DNA from: Pseudomonadota bacterium | GTDB lineage: Bacteria > Myxococcota_A > UBA9160 > JADFDR01 | Assembly (NCBI GenBank): GCA_003353845.1 | Contig: PIVT01000012.1 | Span: 1 to 64,000 of the forward strand | Reading direction: 5' to 3' | Length of the DNA stretch: 64,000 nt | In this document: positions 34,301 to 44,006 of the stretch, piece after piece | Layout: each line of letters begins with the position of its first letter | Position numbering within the stretch: position 1 is the stretch's first letter | Program-made: the position numbers and the translations under genes | Notes under the pieces: model-generated | Told to the model about the DNA's origin: nothing | The model's input: the letters and a program-made list of their open reading frames with translations, nothing else | The model's database searches: none

Positions 34301-35497
34301 ATGGGTAAAGTGCAACAGAGAAATCAGAATAGAAGGCATCGTGAGCAGGGTGTGACCATGCTGTACGTGGCCATCGCCATGGTTGGGCTGCTTGGATTCG
34401 CTTCGCTTACTGTCGATATCGGCATCGCTTTTACGGCCAAAACACAGGCCCAAGCAGCCGTTGATGCCATCGCCCTGGGCGCTGCAGCCAACATGATTGA
34501 TGTCGATGGTGCTGCAGCCGTTGTCACACAGAGTGACAGCGAATTGGCTGGCATCACTGTGGCTAGCGAAAATCATGCTTTTCCCAATCCTTCGCTAAGC
34601 ATCAGCGCTAACGATTTAACTTTCGGAAACTGGGATTTCGATACCCGCACGTTAGATGACTCGGTTGATTTAAATAACCCCGACCAAGTCACGGCGGTTA
34701 CGGCCAGCCTCCAACTCAACGGGGTTCAAAATCAAAGTGTCCCCGCCGTCCTCTCACGCGTTCTCGGACGCACCAGCTTCAACGTGGGCTGCACTGCAAC
34801 GGCCTACCTGGGTTTTGCTGGAGACCTCGGGCCGGGCGAAGTTGATCTGCCCATTGCCATTCCTTGTTGCTTGATCGGTGGCTGCGAAGGTGGGTACTGC
34901 GGAGGAGACGTTGCTCCCGTAGTAAATCAGTGCCCTCTTGAAACAGCTCAAGCCCGCGCTGATTCCACCGTGAGCTGTATCCAGTTTTCAAATACAGCGG
35001 ACCAGACGGGCTGCTGGACCCAATTTGACGGAATGTCGCCAAGCGTCAATACCAATCAACTCACAAGTATCGTGAATAACGGCAATGGCGACAGTGTCGA
35101 AGCAGATGAGAATATCTACCTGGACAATGGTGAAAAGACTCCGGTGATGAAGGACATTTACGATCGCTTTTACGGAGAGGGTCTCTTTCAGGATAACCCT
35201 GCAGGCAGCGACACTGACGGTGATGAGATCATTGATTCCTGGCTCATCCAGTTACCTGTCGTCACCTGCCAGGATTCAGATCACTGCGCCAAGGGGGAGC
35301 CCGCACCCGTTAAAGGATTTGTATGCGCTGAAGTTCGCGAGGTCATCGTGTCCGGGAACAACAAGACCATTCGACTTAATTTTGTTTGCCCACAATCAGA
35401 TCCCACTCGTTACGCAAAATGCTTACAGAACGGGGCATCGACAACGGGTGGAGAAGATTTTGGAATACGGGCCACGATCCCCGTATTGGTGAAGTAG
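34301..35497 (+). CDS. tadG: TadG-like pilus assembly protein, cysteine-rich
   Basis: A 398-residue protein starting with a basic tail and a membrane segment (RRHREQGVTMLYVAIAMVGLLGF) followed by DIGIAFTAKTQAQAAVDAIALGAA, the DUF2134/TadG-type signature. Unlike most TadG it has no recognisable von Willebrand A domain with a MIDAS motif. The periplasmic part holds many cysteines (IPCCLIGGCEGGYCGG, VVTCQDSDHC, FVCAEV, NFVCPQ, YAKCLQ), which predicts several disulfide bonds. It lies between the lipoprotein gene and tadZ. The family assignment is good for the N-terminus; the rest is unusual. Confidence 0.78.
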   Translation: MGKVQQRNQNRRHREQGVTMLYVAIAMVGLLGFASLTVDIGIAFTAKTQAQAAVDAIALGAAANMIDVDGAAAVVTQSDSELAGITVASENHAFPNPSLSISANDLTFGNWDFDTRTLDDSVDLNNPDQVTAVTASLQLNGVQNQSVPAVLSRVLGRTSFNVGCTATAYLGFAGDLGPGEVDLPIAIPCCLIGGCEGGYCGGDVAPVVNQCPLETAQARADSTVSCIQFSNTADQTGCWTQFDGMSPSVNTNQLTSIVNNGNGDSVEADENIYLDNGEKTPVMKDIYDRFYGEGLFQDNPAGSDTDGDEIIDSWLIQLPVVTCQDSDHCAKGEPAPVKGFVCAEVREVIVSGNNKTIRLNFVCPQSDPTRYAKCLQNGASTTGGEDFGIRATIPVLVK

Positions 35498-35513
35498 GAA
35501 AAGGGGTAATGCA

Positions 35514-36710
35514 ATGATTGAAACATCTTTTATCGTTTATGCAGATAACGAGGGGCTCGCCGTAGAAATCACGGATCAGCTTGAGCGTATCCAGGGCGTC
35601 CAAGTCGTGAGTACCGACACTGATCCTGCATCCCTGGCCAATAGTTTATTGATCACCAGTCCAACAGCGATTTTTGTGGAACTGGGCGAGAAATCGGACG
35701 TGGTACTCGATGCCTATGAATCGTGCCCCGAGCCTCGCCCGGCGCTGATCCTGCGTGGCGAGCAGAACGACACCTCTCTCCTACTGCGGGCTATGCGTAT
35801 CGGTGCTAAGGAATTTTTTGGCACGGACATGACCACCGATGAACTCTCTGCCTGCATCGACAAACTCAGGCCGCAATCGGCACCCACGGCGCGGCTTGGC
35901 GACAGAGACGGAGCAGTTTTTGCGGTTGCCGGTGCCAAGGGTGGACTGGGTTCCACCACGGTGAGTTGCCAATTGGCCTCGGCCTTGGCACGACATGGGC
36001 GTGTTGCCATTGTCGACTTGGAGTTGCGCTCCGGTGACGTCTCGCTGTTCTTCGATGTCAAGCCTTCCTATTCCCTGGCCGACCTGGGAAATGGTGACCA
36101 ATTAGATCTCACCTACCTGCGAACCATTTTGGAAACTCATCCCTGCGGTGTTCGCATCCTCGCCGCCCCAGAGCGAATCGAGGACATCGACCTGGTAGAC
36201 ATCCATCGCTTGGAGCGTGTCATACAGCTACTGCAGCGAGATTTCGACTGGATCATTCTAGACGTACCCAAGGGTTGGGATGAGGTCAGCTTGCGCGCTG
36301 CCGACCTCTGCGATCAATTTCTATTGATAACTGATTTCGAGGTTCCCGCACTGCATCATACGCGCCGACACCTCGACATTTTGGAGAGGCTGGGACATAG
36401 CAAGAAAGTTCGCATCATCGCTAATCGCGAGGGCGATCGCGTAAGCGTATCCACCAAGGATATTGAAGCCTTCCTTAAACGAGCTCCCGACGCTGTGATC
36501 CCCAATGATTTCCCCAGCGCCGCAGCCAGCATTGATCGCGGTCAACCCGTCTCCAATGTGGCGCCTCGCTCGAAACTAGCCAAGGCCTTTAAAACCTTGG
36601 CGGAAGACGTGCATGAGTGGGCTGGCCAAGACCGGCCTGGCAAACCGAAAAAGACGAGCTTTGACAACTTCCTCGGAAAAATGAAAGGTCGAAAACATGG
36701 GACTGCTTGA
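35514..36710 (+). CDS. tadZ: TadZ/CpaE pilus localisation ATPase
   Basis: A 398-residue protein with a response-regulator-like N-terminal domain (about 5-125) lacking clear phosphoacceptor features, then a ParA/MinD-type ATPase with deviant Walker [11 protein letters not shown] (Lys142), switch [13 protein letters not shown], and Walker [10 protein letters not shown]. TadZ places the pilus machine at a cell site. It overlaps tadA by 14 bases, so the two are translationally coupled. Confidence 0.92.
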   Translation: MIETSFIVYADNEGLAVEITDQLERIQGVQVVSTDTDPASLANSLLITSPTAIFVELGEKSDVVLDAYESCPEPRPALILRGEQNDTSLLLRAMRIGAKEFFGTDMTTDELSACIDKLRPQSAPTARLGDRDGAVFAVAGAKGGLGSTTVSCQLASALARHGRVAIVDLELRSGDVSLFFDVKPSYSLADLGNGDQLDLTYLRTILETHPCGVRILAAPERIEDIDLVDIHRLERVIQLLQRDFDWIILDVPKGWDEVSLRAADLCDQFLLITDFEVPALHHTRRHLDILERLGHSKKVRIIANREGDRVSVSTKDIEAFLKRAPDAVIPNDFPSAAASIDRGQPVSNVAPRSKLAKAFKTLAEDVHEWAGQDRPGKPKKTSFDNFLGKMKGRKHGTA

Positions 36711-38121
36711 CCGCTTAAGAAGTGATACTGCGACCTCGGAGCCCCTGCACTCGGGGAGCGGGACCAAGAAGAGCCGCAAAGACAAGAAGGCCGTAATCGT
36801 CGCTGACCCCGTATCTACTAGAATTGCGAAGATCAGAGAGCGATCTTCTGAAGAGGCCGCCGCGCAAGAGTTGAAATCGCAGGTGCATAATGCGCTGTTT
36901 GACTTGCTGGATCTTTCGCGCATGGCCAAGGTCAGCCCCGAGCAAGTGCGCGAAGATGTGGCCAATGCAACACGCATGGTACTTGAATCCAAGAATCTGT
37001 TGCTCAGCTTGGAAGAGCGCGAAGCCCTGGTCAGCCAGATTCAGGACGAGGTATTCGGACTGGGTCCCTTGGAGCCCCTGCTACAAGACCCCACCGTGAG
37101 CGACATTTTGGTCAACGGCCCGGACAGCATCTACGTTGAGCGCCGTGGTCAAATCTATCGAACGGTCGCTCGCTTTAAGGATGATACGCACTTGATGCGC
37201 ATCATTGAGAAGATCGTTTCAGGGGTCGGTCGACGCGTCGATGAAACCACGCCCATGGTAGATGCTCGCTTAGCCGATGGTTCACGTGTCAATGCCATCA
37301 TCCCGCCCTTGGCCCTCGATGGACCCATGATGTCCATTCGTCGCTTCCCCGCCGACCCGCTTATGATGAGCGACTTGATCGAAGTAGGAACCGTCACCGA
37401 GGAAATTGCAAAAATCATCAATGGCGTAGTGCATTCCCGTTTAAACGTGTTGATTTCAGGAGGTACGGGTTCCGGTAAGACCACCCTCTTAAACATCGCG
37501 TCGGGATACATCCCCAGTACTGAGCGCATTGTCACCATTGAGGACTCCGCTGAGCTTCAACTCAAGCAAGAGCATGTGGTTCGCCTGGAGACCCGCCCTG
37601 CCAACTTGGAAGGCAAAGGTGCGGTGACTCAGCGAGAGTTGGTGATCAACAGTCTGCGTATGCGCCCGGATCGCATTGTCGTAGGCGAGGTTCGTGGCCA
37701 GGAGGCCTTCGACATGTTGCAGGCCATGAACACGGGCCACGATGGATCTCTCACTACGATCCATGCCAACACACCGCGCGATGCCATCTCTCGTATCGAG
37801 AACATGGTGGCCATGTCCGGCTACGACATCCCACAAAAGGCCATTCGCCAGCAAGTTGCATCAGCCATCAATGTGGTGATTCAACTCGTGCGCTTGAGTG
37901 ATGGTCGCCGTCGCCTGACTAGCTTACAAGAAATCACGGGTATGGAAGGCGACGTCGTCACCATGCAAGAGATCTTCACCTTGGAGCAAAAGGGCCTCGA
38001 TGAAGAGGGTAAGGCCATCGTTGAGGTGGTTCCGACGGGAATTCGGCCACGCTTCGCAGAAAAGTTGGAGCAATACGGCTGTGAAATACCTGATGATATT
38101 TTTGAACGGAAGCAGGCCTGA
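36697..38121 (+). CDS. tadA: TadA/CpaF pilus assembly ATPase
   Basis: A 474-residue secretion ATPase. Key motifs are [15 protein letters not shown], the Walker [14 protein letters not shown] (Lys261), an Asp box ([12 protein letters not shown]), and Walker [23 protein letters not shown] with the following His-containing [12 protein letters not shown]. TadA powers Flp pilus assembly and often retraction. The N-terminal part carries a helical region ([17 protein letters not shown]-like). It follows tadZ with overlap and precedes tadB by 22 bases. Confidence 0.96.
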   Translation: MGLLDRLRSDTATSEPLHSGSGTKKSRKDKKAVIVADPVSTRIAKIRERSSEEAAAQELKSQVHNALFDLLDLSRMAKVSPEQVREDVANATRMVLESKNLLLSLEEREALVSQIQDEVFGLGPLEPLLQDPTVSDILVNGPDSIYVERRGQIYRTVARFKDDTHLMRIIEKIVSGVGRRVDETTPMVDARLADGSRVNAIIPPLALDGPMMSIRRFPADPLMMSDLIEVGTVTEEIAKIINGVVHSRLNVLISGGTGSGKTTLLNIASGYIPSTERIVTIEDSAELQLKQEHVVRLETRPANLEGKGAVTQRELVINSLRMRPDRIVVGEVRGQEAFDMLQAMNTGHDGSLTTIHANTPRDAISRIENMVAMSGYDIPQKAIRQQVASAINVVIQLVRLSDGRRRLTSLQEITGMEGDVVTMQEIFTLEQKGLDEEGKAIVEVVPTGIRPRFAEKLEQYGCEIPDDIFERKQA

Positions 38122-38143
38122 CGCCAGGGGGAGGTAGAGCACT

Positions 38144-39118
38144 GTGACATCATTCTTCTATGTACTCATATTTCTAGCGGTCTTTACCGCTGCCGAAGGA
38201 ATTTTATTGCTGCTGTCCGGGCGGCAGGACGCCAAGCGGCGCGCCTCTGCCAAGAAGCGCATGGACCAGCTTTCGCGTCACATTCAGTCCCCCAAGGCCG
38301 CCGCCCATGAAGCATCCTTGCTTCGCAAGGAAGGGAAATCTCATGGTCTTTTGGATTCCTTGTATGCACTAATCCCGGGCAAGAGCTGGCTTGAGCTGAC
38401 TCTTTATCGAGCCGACATTCCGTCTCCCCCGAATCAGTTCGTTCTCCTTTCCGTCCTGATCGGTCTCATGGGTTACCTGGTTGGATCCATCGTTTTTGAG
38501 AGCTTCGGACTCGGCGTCCTCATGAGTGCTCTCGGGCTCCTCCCTATTCTCTCTGTCCTGAAAAAAGCATCGAAACGCCGCCAGCAATTTGAGGCGCAAT
38601 TCCCCCAAGCGCTTGAACTCGTCACCCGCGCCTTGCGTGCAGGTCACTCCATCCTCTTCGGTTTTCAGCTGGTAGGGGAAGAGATGGGCGAACCTCTCTC
38701 GTCTGAGTTCTTACACGTGGCCGAGGAGATCAAGCTTGGAAAGGACATTAGCGATGCCTTAGCCAACCTGGCCTACCGCGTTGACGTTGCCGATCTCGCC
38801 TATTTCAACACGGCCGTCATGATACAACGCGAGACGGGCGGAAACCTCGCAGAGCTTCTCGACAATTTGGGCTACGTGATTCGAGATCGCTTCAAGCTCT
38901 TTGCCAAGGTTCGATCCCTCACGGCCGTTGGAAAATGGACGGCCAATATTCTTGGCCTCTTCCCTCTCTTTATGGTGGGCATACTCACCTTAACGGGTGC
39001 TGAATTCATTTCCAGACTTTGGGAGACACCCGAGGGCCACATGATGGCGGCCGTAGCCGCTGGCCTGGTGATTGTTGGCTACATACTCTGCCTGCGCACC
39101 GCGCAGATCGAAGTTTAG
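38144..39118 (+). CDS. tadB: TadB inner-membrane platform protein
   Basis: A 324-residue type II secretion F-domain protein. Membrane helices are seen at the N-terminus, at about 100-120, and at the C-terminus, and the cytoplasmic T2SSF domain (FPQALELVTRALRAGHSILFGFQLVGEEMGEPLS) is typical. It forms the pilus platform with TadC. GTG start at 38144, about 10 bases after GGGGGAGG. It stands in the expected place between tadA and tadC. Confidence 0.92.
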   Translation: MTSFFYVLIFLAVFTAAEGILLLLSGRQDAKRRASAKKRMDQLSRHIQSPKAAAHEASLLRKEGKSHGLLDSLYALIPGKSWLELTLYRADIPSPPNQFVLLSVLIGLMGYLVGSIVFESFGLGVLMSALGLLPILSVLKKASKRRQQFEAQFPQALELVTRALRAGHSILFGFQLVGEEMGEPLSSEFLHVAEEIKLGKDISDALANLAYRVDVADLAYFNTAVMIQRETGGNLAELLDNLGYVIRDRFKLFAKVRSLTAVGKWTANILGLFPLFMVGILTLTGAEFISRLWETPEGHMMAAVAAGLVIVGYILCLRTAQIEV

Positions 39119-39136
39119 GAACACCGGAGGATTCCC

Positions 39137-40063
39137 ATGGCTGTATTTACCTTATTACTTGTCCTCATGAGCTTGGCCTTGGCCACTGCCTTTATTCGTA
39201 CGCGACAAGCCACACCGGCACGCGATCGCCTGGTGCGCCTGGCCGATGGATCCAGAGCTCCTATTCAGCGCCGAAACCAAAGCGCAGGGCTCCTGCGCGA
39301 AGACCATCCAACATGGATGCTGCGGATCTTCAACGAGCTTTCGAAACTGCGATCTGAACCTGAAGCCCGTACACACCGTCTTGCACAACGACTCACAGAG
39401 GCGGGGTTTCGACGTCCCTCCGCAGTGACCAGCTACTTAGGGACAAGACTCATCATTGCGCTTGGCCTTCCCTTATTGGTTACGCTCATTCCTGCCACCT
39501 GGGAACTCGACCACACCCAGATGCTCATTGTACTTGGCACTGCGACGGGCTTCGGATACGTCCTTCCGAGCTATTGGGTCGACCGGAAGCGAGCCGCTCG
39601 GCAACGTGCCATTGAACACAGCCTCCCGGACGCCTTGGACCTGATGGTAATCTGTGTCCAAGCGGGTTTAGGGATTACCGCGAGTATTGCTCGTATCACG
39701 CGAGAACTCACGGATGCACACCCCATCATGGTTTCCGAATTTCAACTCTGCCTGTTTGAAACGCACGCCGGGAAATCCACTACTCAGGCCCTGCGCTCCA
39801 TGGCAGACCGCACAGGAGTCAGTGAGCTAAGCACCTTGGTAGCCATGCTCATTCAAACAGAACGTTTCGGTACCAATATCGCAGACACTCTGCGGGTACA
39901 TGCGGATTCCATGCGCTCGCGCCGCATGGAGCGCGCAGAGGAACTTGCAGCCAAAGCACCACTGAAAATGCTCTTTCCGACGACACTTATCTTCTCCTCA
40001 ACGCTACTAGTGACTATGGGGCCGGCGATGAGTCAAATCTTTAGCATCTTCAATAATCAATAA
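39137..40063 (+). CDS. tadC: TadC inner-membrane platform protein
   Basis: A 308-residue partner of TadB with the same T2SSF architecture: N-terminal membrane segment, two central hydrophobic helices, a cytoplasmic domain (SLPDALDLMVICVQAGLGITASIARITREL), and a C-terminal helix (TLIFSSTLLVTMGPAMSQIF). It shares the order tadA-tadB-tadC of other Tad loci. A GGAGGATTCCC ribosome site lies just before the ATG at 39137. Confidence 0.92.
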   Translation: MAVFTLLLVLMSLALATAFIRTRQATPARDRLVRLADGSRAPIQRRNQSAGLLREDHPTWMLRIFNELSKLRSEPEARTHRLAQRLTEAGFRRPSAVTSYLGTRLIIALGLPLLVTLIPATWELDHTQMLIVLGTATGFGYVLPSYWVDRKRAARQRAIEHSLPDALDLMVICVQAGLGITASIARITRELTDAHPIMVSEFQLCLFETHAGKSTTQALRSMADRTGVSELSTLVAMLIQTERFGTNIADTLRVHADSMRSRRMERAEELAAKAPLKMLFPTTLIFSSTLLVTMGPAMSQIFSIFNNQ

Positions 40064-40089
40064 TGGGTTTCGGTTTTAAGGAGTTTCCC

Positions 40090-41076
40090 GTGCAGTACCA
40101 AAACAAGTTCTTTTCAGGTTTCGTCGCAGTGGCTTTCAGTCTCAGCTTGTCCGGTTGTGCCAGCCTGGGCTTGGATAACGGTGGTCCCGGAGAATACGAC
40201 GCCATGAAAGCAGCCTCCCGGTACAATTCGGTATCTAGCGCGCCTCGCGCGGAAGACATGGGGAAGCAGCCTACCGCTGCAGATCGCCTAAACGAGGGCG
40301 ATCAGAATCGAGATAAAGGCAACCTGAAAGAAGCGGTGCTCGCCTATTTACGCGCCGCTTCACTCAATCCGAAAGACATGACCCCCACGTTGCGCATTGC
40401 CTATCTCCAGTTGACAGGGGATTCCTCACTGGCTGAGCAGAGTTTTTTCGAGATCACCGAGAAAGATCCCGAGTTGACGGAAGCATGGTTGGGCCTGGGC
40501 TTGGCACAGTTTGCGCAAGGCAAGGCTGCCGATGCACGCACTTCTCTTGAAAAGGCGGTCGAGTTATCTCCCAATGCTGTTTCCATCCGCACACCGCTGG
40601 GTGCCGTTTATGATCAATTGGGCGAACACGCTTTGGCACAGGAACAATTTACCATTGCCTTGGCTGCCAAGCCCCATGGCATTTCTGAGCTCAATAACCT
40701 CGCCGTATCTCTAATGATGAGTGGAGACCATCAAAGTGCAGAGGTTTATCTGCGAAAAGCGCTGATGGTCAACGATGAAAACGAGGCCACCCTGAACAAC
40801 CTGGGTTTGAGCCTCGGATTCCAAGGGCGAAGCGTCGAGGCCATCGAAGTCTTTACGCGCGCGGGAGATCGACAGTCCGCATTCAACAACTTGGGATATG
40901 TCTACTTCCTGAACGGTAAGAATGAAGAGGCCGTCAACGCTTACGAGCGTGCGCTATTGATCGGCGGAGAGCACGATAAAACCATTCTCAAGAACCTGCG
41001 CGACGCACAAGCCGCTCAGCTCAGTGCGCAAGAATTAGCGCAAAGCAATGAAGTAGAAACAGCACTGATACCCTGA
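40090..41076 (+). CDS. tadD: TadD-like TPR lipoprotein
   Basis: A 328-residue lipoprotein with lipobox LSLSGC followed by repeated TPR motifs (AVLAYLRAASLNPKD, AWLGLGLAQFAQGKAADARTSLEKAVELSP, AEVYLRKALMVNDENEATLNNLGLSLGFQG, and YVYFLNGKNEEAVNAYERAL). TadD is thought to help assemble the secretin. I start at GTG 40090, seven bases after AAGGAG; the ATG at 40063 would precede the ribosome site and put nine residues ahead of the signal peptide. Last gene of the Tad locus. Confidence 0.88.
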   Translation: MQYQNKFFSGFVAVAFSLSLSGCASLGLDNGGPGEYDAMKAASRYNSVSSAPRAEDMGKQPTAADRLNEGDQNRDKGNLKEAVLAYLRAASLNPKDMTPTLRIAYLQLTGDSSLAEQSFFEITEKDPELTEAWLGLGLAQFAQGKAADARTSLEKAVELSPNAVSIRTPLGAVYDQLGEHALAQEQFTIALAAKPHGISELNNLAVSLMMSGDHQSAEVYLRKALMVNDENEATLNNLGLSLGFQGRSVEAIEVFTRAGDRQSAFNNLGYVYFLNGKNEEAVNAYERALLIGGEHDKTILKNLRDAQAAQLSAQELAQSNEVETALIP

Positions 41077-41098
41077 TTTTTCGGAGAAGAAAACCGTC

Positions 41099-41416
41099 CT
41101 AGCTGTGCTGACGATTCCCACCGGACAGGCTCAAGCCCAGCAAGCCGCACATGAGCAAGAGAAGGGTTCCGGGCTCGGGCACTGCGGAGAATTCGCCAGT
41201 GGCTTGCTCGCTCTGCCCTGGCAGCACGGGCTGGATAGCGGATTGCGAGGGGAGTAGCTCGAGGCTCCCGGCTTCATCGGTGACCGTCAAGTCGCCACGC
41301 TGATCGACTTCCAAATCGGAACGCCAATTATTGACCGTGAATGCCTGCACCGACGCTGCAGCGAAAAGCAGTGTTAGGAGAAGCATGGATCGTTTAATAA
41401 ATCTGTGCCGCAACAT
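41099..41416 (-). CDS. Small PEP-CTERM-anchored exported protein
   Basis: A 105-residue protein with an N-terminal signal peptide (RSMLLLTLLFAAASVQA) and a C-terminal sorting signal VPEPGTLLLLMCGLLGLS followed by a short basic end, the PEP-CTERM arrangement recognised by an exosortase. The mature part is only about 50-60 residues, acidic, rich in Leu, Ser and Asp, and shows no known domain. No exosortase (xrt) gene is seen in the window, so the sorting enzyme must be elsewhere. Transcribed opposite to the Tad locus; an inverted repeat lies in its leader. Confidence 0.75.
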   Translation of the reverse strand: MLRHRFIKRSMLLLTLLFAAASVQAFTVNNWRSDLEVDQRGDLTVTDEAGSLELLPSQSAIQPVLPGQSEQATGEFSAVPEPGTLLLLMCGLLGLSLSGGNRQHS

Positions 41417-41426
41417 GAGTAGATCC

Positions 41427-41470
41427 CGTAACCAAGATTGACGAGCCCCTACTAACTCTTCTCGGTTACG
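41427..41470 (-). promoter_or_regulatory. Leader inverted repeat before the PEP-CTERM gene
   Basis: An 11-base inverted repeat (CGTAACCAAGA at 41427-41437 and TCTCGGTTACG at 41460-41470, one G.T pair) with a 22-base loop precedes the ATG of the PEP-CTERM gene. It could form a hairpin in the transcript or be an operator. No strong ribosome site is seen near the ATG. Confidence 0.35.
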
Positions 41471-41557
41471 CGCTGGGTTTAATTAACGGATTTGCGGACG
41501 GTAGTGTTAGAAACAGGAAAAGATGGGTTACAATGAGCCTTTAATCGGCAAAAACCA

Positions 41558-42559
41558 CTATTTTTGTCGGCTCAGGAGCAAAACTGTCGCACCCTGTACG
41601 CAGCCTGTGCGCAGGCGATGAAGCGCCTCATTGGCCTGTTCCAGAGGGAAGCACTCCACTTGGGTACGGACGGGAACCTCGGGAGCCAGGCGAAAAAATT
41701 CGAGGCCATCTTCACGAGTCAGGTTGGCGACGGAACGCAGCACGCGCTCGCCCCATAGCAAGTCATAATCAAAGGCGGGAATCGGGCTCATGTGGATTCC
41801 TGCGCACACCACCACTCCAGCCTTCTTTACAGCACGCAAAGCCAGTGGCACCAAGGCGCCCACGGGCGCAAACAAAATGGCGGCGTCCAGCGGTTCGGGT
41901 GCTGCCTCATCTGAATTCCCGGCCCAGATGGCCCCGTGCTGGAGTGCAAAGGCCTGGGCATCAGCATCACCCGGTCGCGTAAAGGCGTAGACCTTGCGGC
42001 CCTGGGCCCGCGCTACCTGCGCAATGATATGCGCCGCCGCACCAAAACCGTAGATCCCCAGGTTCTCGCCCTCCCCCGCCATACGATAGGAGCGATAACC
42101 AATCAAGCCTGCACATAACAAAGGGGCGGCTTCGGCGTCGCTGTATCCATGGGGAATGGGAAAACAGTAACGCGCATCGGCTACGGTAAATTCGGCGTAG
42201 CCTCCGGCGCGTTGATAGCCCGTAAAACGCGCGGCATCGCATAAGTTTTCATGGCCCGTCTGACAGGGATCGCAACAACCACAGGTCTCCCCCAGCCAAG
42301 GCACACCCACGCGCTGCCCCAAAGACAATCCCGAAACCTCCGAACCCAATCCTTCGATCTCACCCACGATCTCATGCCCTAGAACAAGTGGGGTCTCCGG
42401 CTCGCGCAGGTCGCCATCAACAATGTGCAGATCCGTTCGGCAAACACCGCAGGCCAAGACGCGCAGGAGAACTTCCTTGGCACCTGGCTTTGGCTTCGGT
42501 AGGTCGACACAGCGCAGTGGTGTTCCAACGCGCTCAAACACCATGGCCTTCATAGTCAT
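41558..42559 (-). CDS. Zinc-dependent alcohol dehydrogenase (MDR family)
   Basis: A 333-residue medium-chain dehydrogenase. It has the catalytic-zinc CGVCRTD and GHEIVGEI (His) segments, a structural-zinc cysteine set in ETCGCCDPCQTGHENLC, and a GFGAAAH nucleotide-binding region in place of the usual GxGxxG. The C-terminus FPLEQANEALHRL is typical. It likely oxidises an alcohol or reduces an aldehyde with NAD(P). It starts with ATG and overlaps thpR by one base (TAATG), so the two are co-expressed. Confidence 0.91.
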   Translation of the reverse strand: MTMKAMVFERVGTPLRCVDLPKPKPGAKEVLLRVLACGVCRTDLHIVDGDLREPETPLVLGHEIVGEIEGLGSEVSGLSLGQRVGVPWLGETCGCCDPCQTGHENLCDAARFTGYQRAGGYAEFTVADARYCFPIPHGYSDAEAAPLLCAGLIGYRSYRMAGEGENLGIYGFGAAAHIIAQVARAQGRKVYAFTRPGDADAQAFALQHGAIWAGNSDEAAPEPLDAAILFAPVGALVPLALRAVKKAGVVVCAGIHMSPIPAFDYDLLWGERVLRSVANLTREDGLEFFRLAPEVPVRTQVECFPLEQANEALHRLRTGCVQGATVLLLSRQK

Positions 42560-43173
42560 TATTCCTTTCTCAAATCAAACTTCTCCAACACAGAATACAC
42601 CGGACCCGTCGAGGTTAGAACACTGCGAAACAAAACCACCTCACCGGCCTGTTCAGTGATTGCCCCCACCTCTAGTTCCCCAGCGAGATTGGCAAGACGA
42701 GTTTTTCGGGGAAAGCGCGCCAGCGTAATATGGGGACGGAAAGGTCGCGCTTCCGCCGCCAGGCCTGAAGCACAGACCGCCCGCTCCACAGCCTGTGCCA
42801 AACCCTGCAATGGCTCTGGAGGCTCAAGTCCAAGTGCTATCACACGTGGCCGACTCGCTGAGGGGAAGACAAAAGGAGGGGTCAAGTGGAAAGAGAACCT
42901 GGCTGAGTTCGCGAGTTCAGCCTTCAAGTGCTGAGCCAGAACCGGAATTCGCTCAGACTCAAGCTGGCCGAGGAAGCGCAAAGTCAAGTGAAGATTCTCA
43001 GGGCGAACCCAGCGCAGGCGAGTTTCCGGAAACTGGCCTTGCAATTCATCGCGCATGCCAGCGGCGCGCCGTTGCGTCTCTTCACTTAAGGGCAAGGCGA
43101 TAAAGGCGCGAAGGGAGGGGGTCGCCTCCTTCTCGGTCGCATCCTTCAAACTGGATTCATCGCAATGGGTCAT
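42559..43173 (-). CDS. thpR: RNA 2',3'-cyclic phosphodiesterase
   Basis: A 204-residue 2H-phosphoesterase of the ThpR (formerly LigT) type. Both catalytic tetrapeptides are present: HLTLRFLG and HITLARF (HxTx motifs), with FIALPLSEETQR at the N-terminus. It opens 2',3'-cyclic phosphates at RNA ends; ligase activity was seen in vitro for the founding member. It is upstream of the alcohol dehydrogenase gene in one transcript, but the functional link is not obvious. Confidence 0.92.
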   Translation of the reverse strand: MTHCDESSLKDATEKEATPSLRAFIALPLSEETQRRAAGMRDELQGQFPETRLRWVRPENLHLTLRFLGQLESERIPVLAQHLKAELANSARFSFHLTPPFVFPSASRPRVIALGLEPPEPLQGLAQAVERAVCASGLAAEARPFRPHITLARFPRKTRLANLAGELEVGAITEQAGEVVLFRSVLTSTGPVYSVLEKFDLRKE

Positions 43174-43317
43174 GGCCGTGGTTCACCTGGCTTAGTCATC
43201 CCTGGCGTCCTCATCAAAGCATAGCGAAGCTATCTACCCGGCTGGAGGTTTCAAATCGGGCAGAGGATCTTTCCACGGCGAGAGTTCCCGCGTACTCTTC
43301 ATTTGAAAGGAAGGCCT

Positions 43318-43935
43318 ATGGCAAGCCTCGAACCACCGGTCTCTTGCCCGGGTTGTGGGCGTCCCTATGAAGCCCATCGCTTCGCGCGAGGTCGGACTTT
43401 CCACTGCCGCTGTGGCAGCCGCGTAAGGCGTGAGCCGACACCACGCCTTGGCCTCGACGGTACTCGCCCCCGCTTTATGATCGACGCTATGCTGGGAAGC
43501 CTGGCGCGTTGGCTTCGCCTGCTCGGTGTCGACGCCGCCTACGATGCCAGTATCAGCGACGCCGATCTCGTGCAACGTGCCGTTGATGAAGAGCGCATCC
43601 TCTTGACCCGAGACCGCGCACTCCCCGAAGAATGGGCCGTATCCGACATTTATCTCGTCAAGGCCGAAGAAACGCGATCTCAGTTGCGCGAGGTGGTTCA
43701 ACGTTTTCAGCTCAATGAAAAGAAGATGTTCACGCGCTGCAATCAATGCAACTCGCTGCTGGAACCAACCTCCAAGCAAGAGGCTGCGTCTTGCATTCCC
43801 CCACATGCACTGGAGGAACACGATACCTTTCTCCACTGCTCGGGCTGTGATCGCTACTACTGGGAGGGTTCCCATGTGGACCGCATCCGCGAGCAATTGC
43901 GCGAGACACTGGCGGAAATGAGCTTGGAAAAATAA
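43318..43935 (+). CDS. Mut7-C RNase-like domain protein
   Basis: A 205-residue protein. It starts with a CxxC-containing ribbon (CPGCGRPYEAH, CRCGSR) and continues with a Mut7-C domain (PRFMIDAMLGSLARWLRLLGVDAAYD, LVQRAVDEERILLTRDRAL), a PIN-like nuclease fold, then a second Cys ribbon (CNQCNSLLEP, CSGCDRYYWEG). The two metal-binding ribbons flank the nuclease domain. The ATG at 43318 follows AAAGGAAGG and is preferred over the TTG at 43303. A terminator follows the stop. Confidence 0.86.
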   Translation: MASLEPPVSCPGCGRPYEAHRFARGRTFHCRCGSRVRREPTPRLGLDGTRPRFMIDAMLGSLARWLRLLGVDAAYDASISDADLVQRAVDEERILLTRDRALPEEWAVSDIYLVKAEETRSQLREVVQRFQLNEKKMFTRCNQCNSLLEPTSKQEAASCIPPHALEEHDTFLHCSGCDRYYWEGSHVDRIREQLRETLAEMSLEK

Positions 43936-43970
43936 AAGGGGAAGGCAGCTTGTGCCCTCCCCTTTCTATT
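43934..43970. terminator. Hairpin terminator between Mut7-C gene and TonB receptor gene
   Basis: AAAGGGGAAGGC, a seven-base loop, then GCCCTCCCCTTT form a 12-pair stem with one mismatch; it begins inside the stop codon of the Mut7-C gene and is flanked by A and T runs on both sides. Because both strands end here, it probably stops transcripts from both directions. Confidence 0.7.
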
Positions 43971-44006
43971 ACTACCTGCGAATCCTAAGCGCCCTAAGAA
44001 CAGGCG

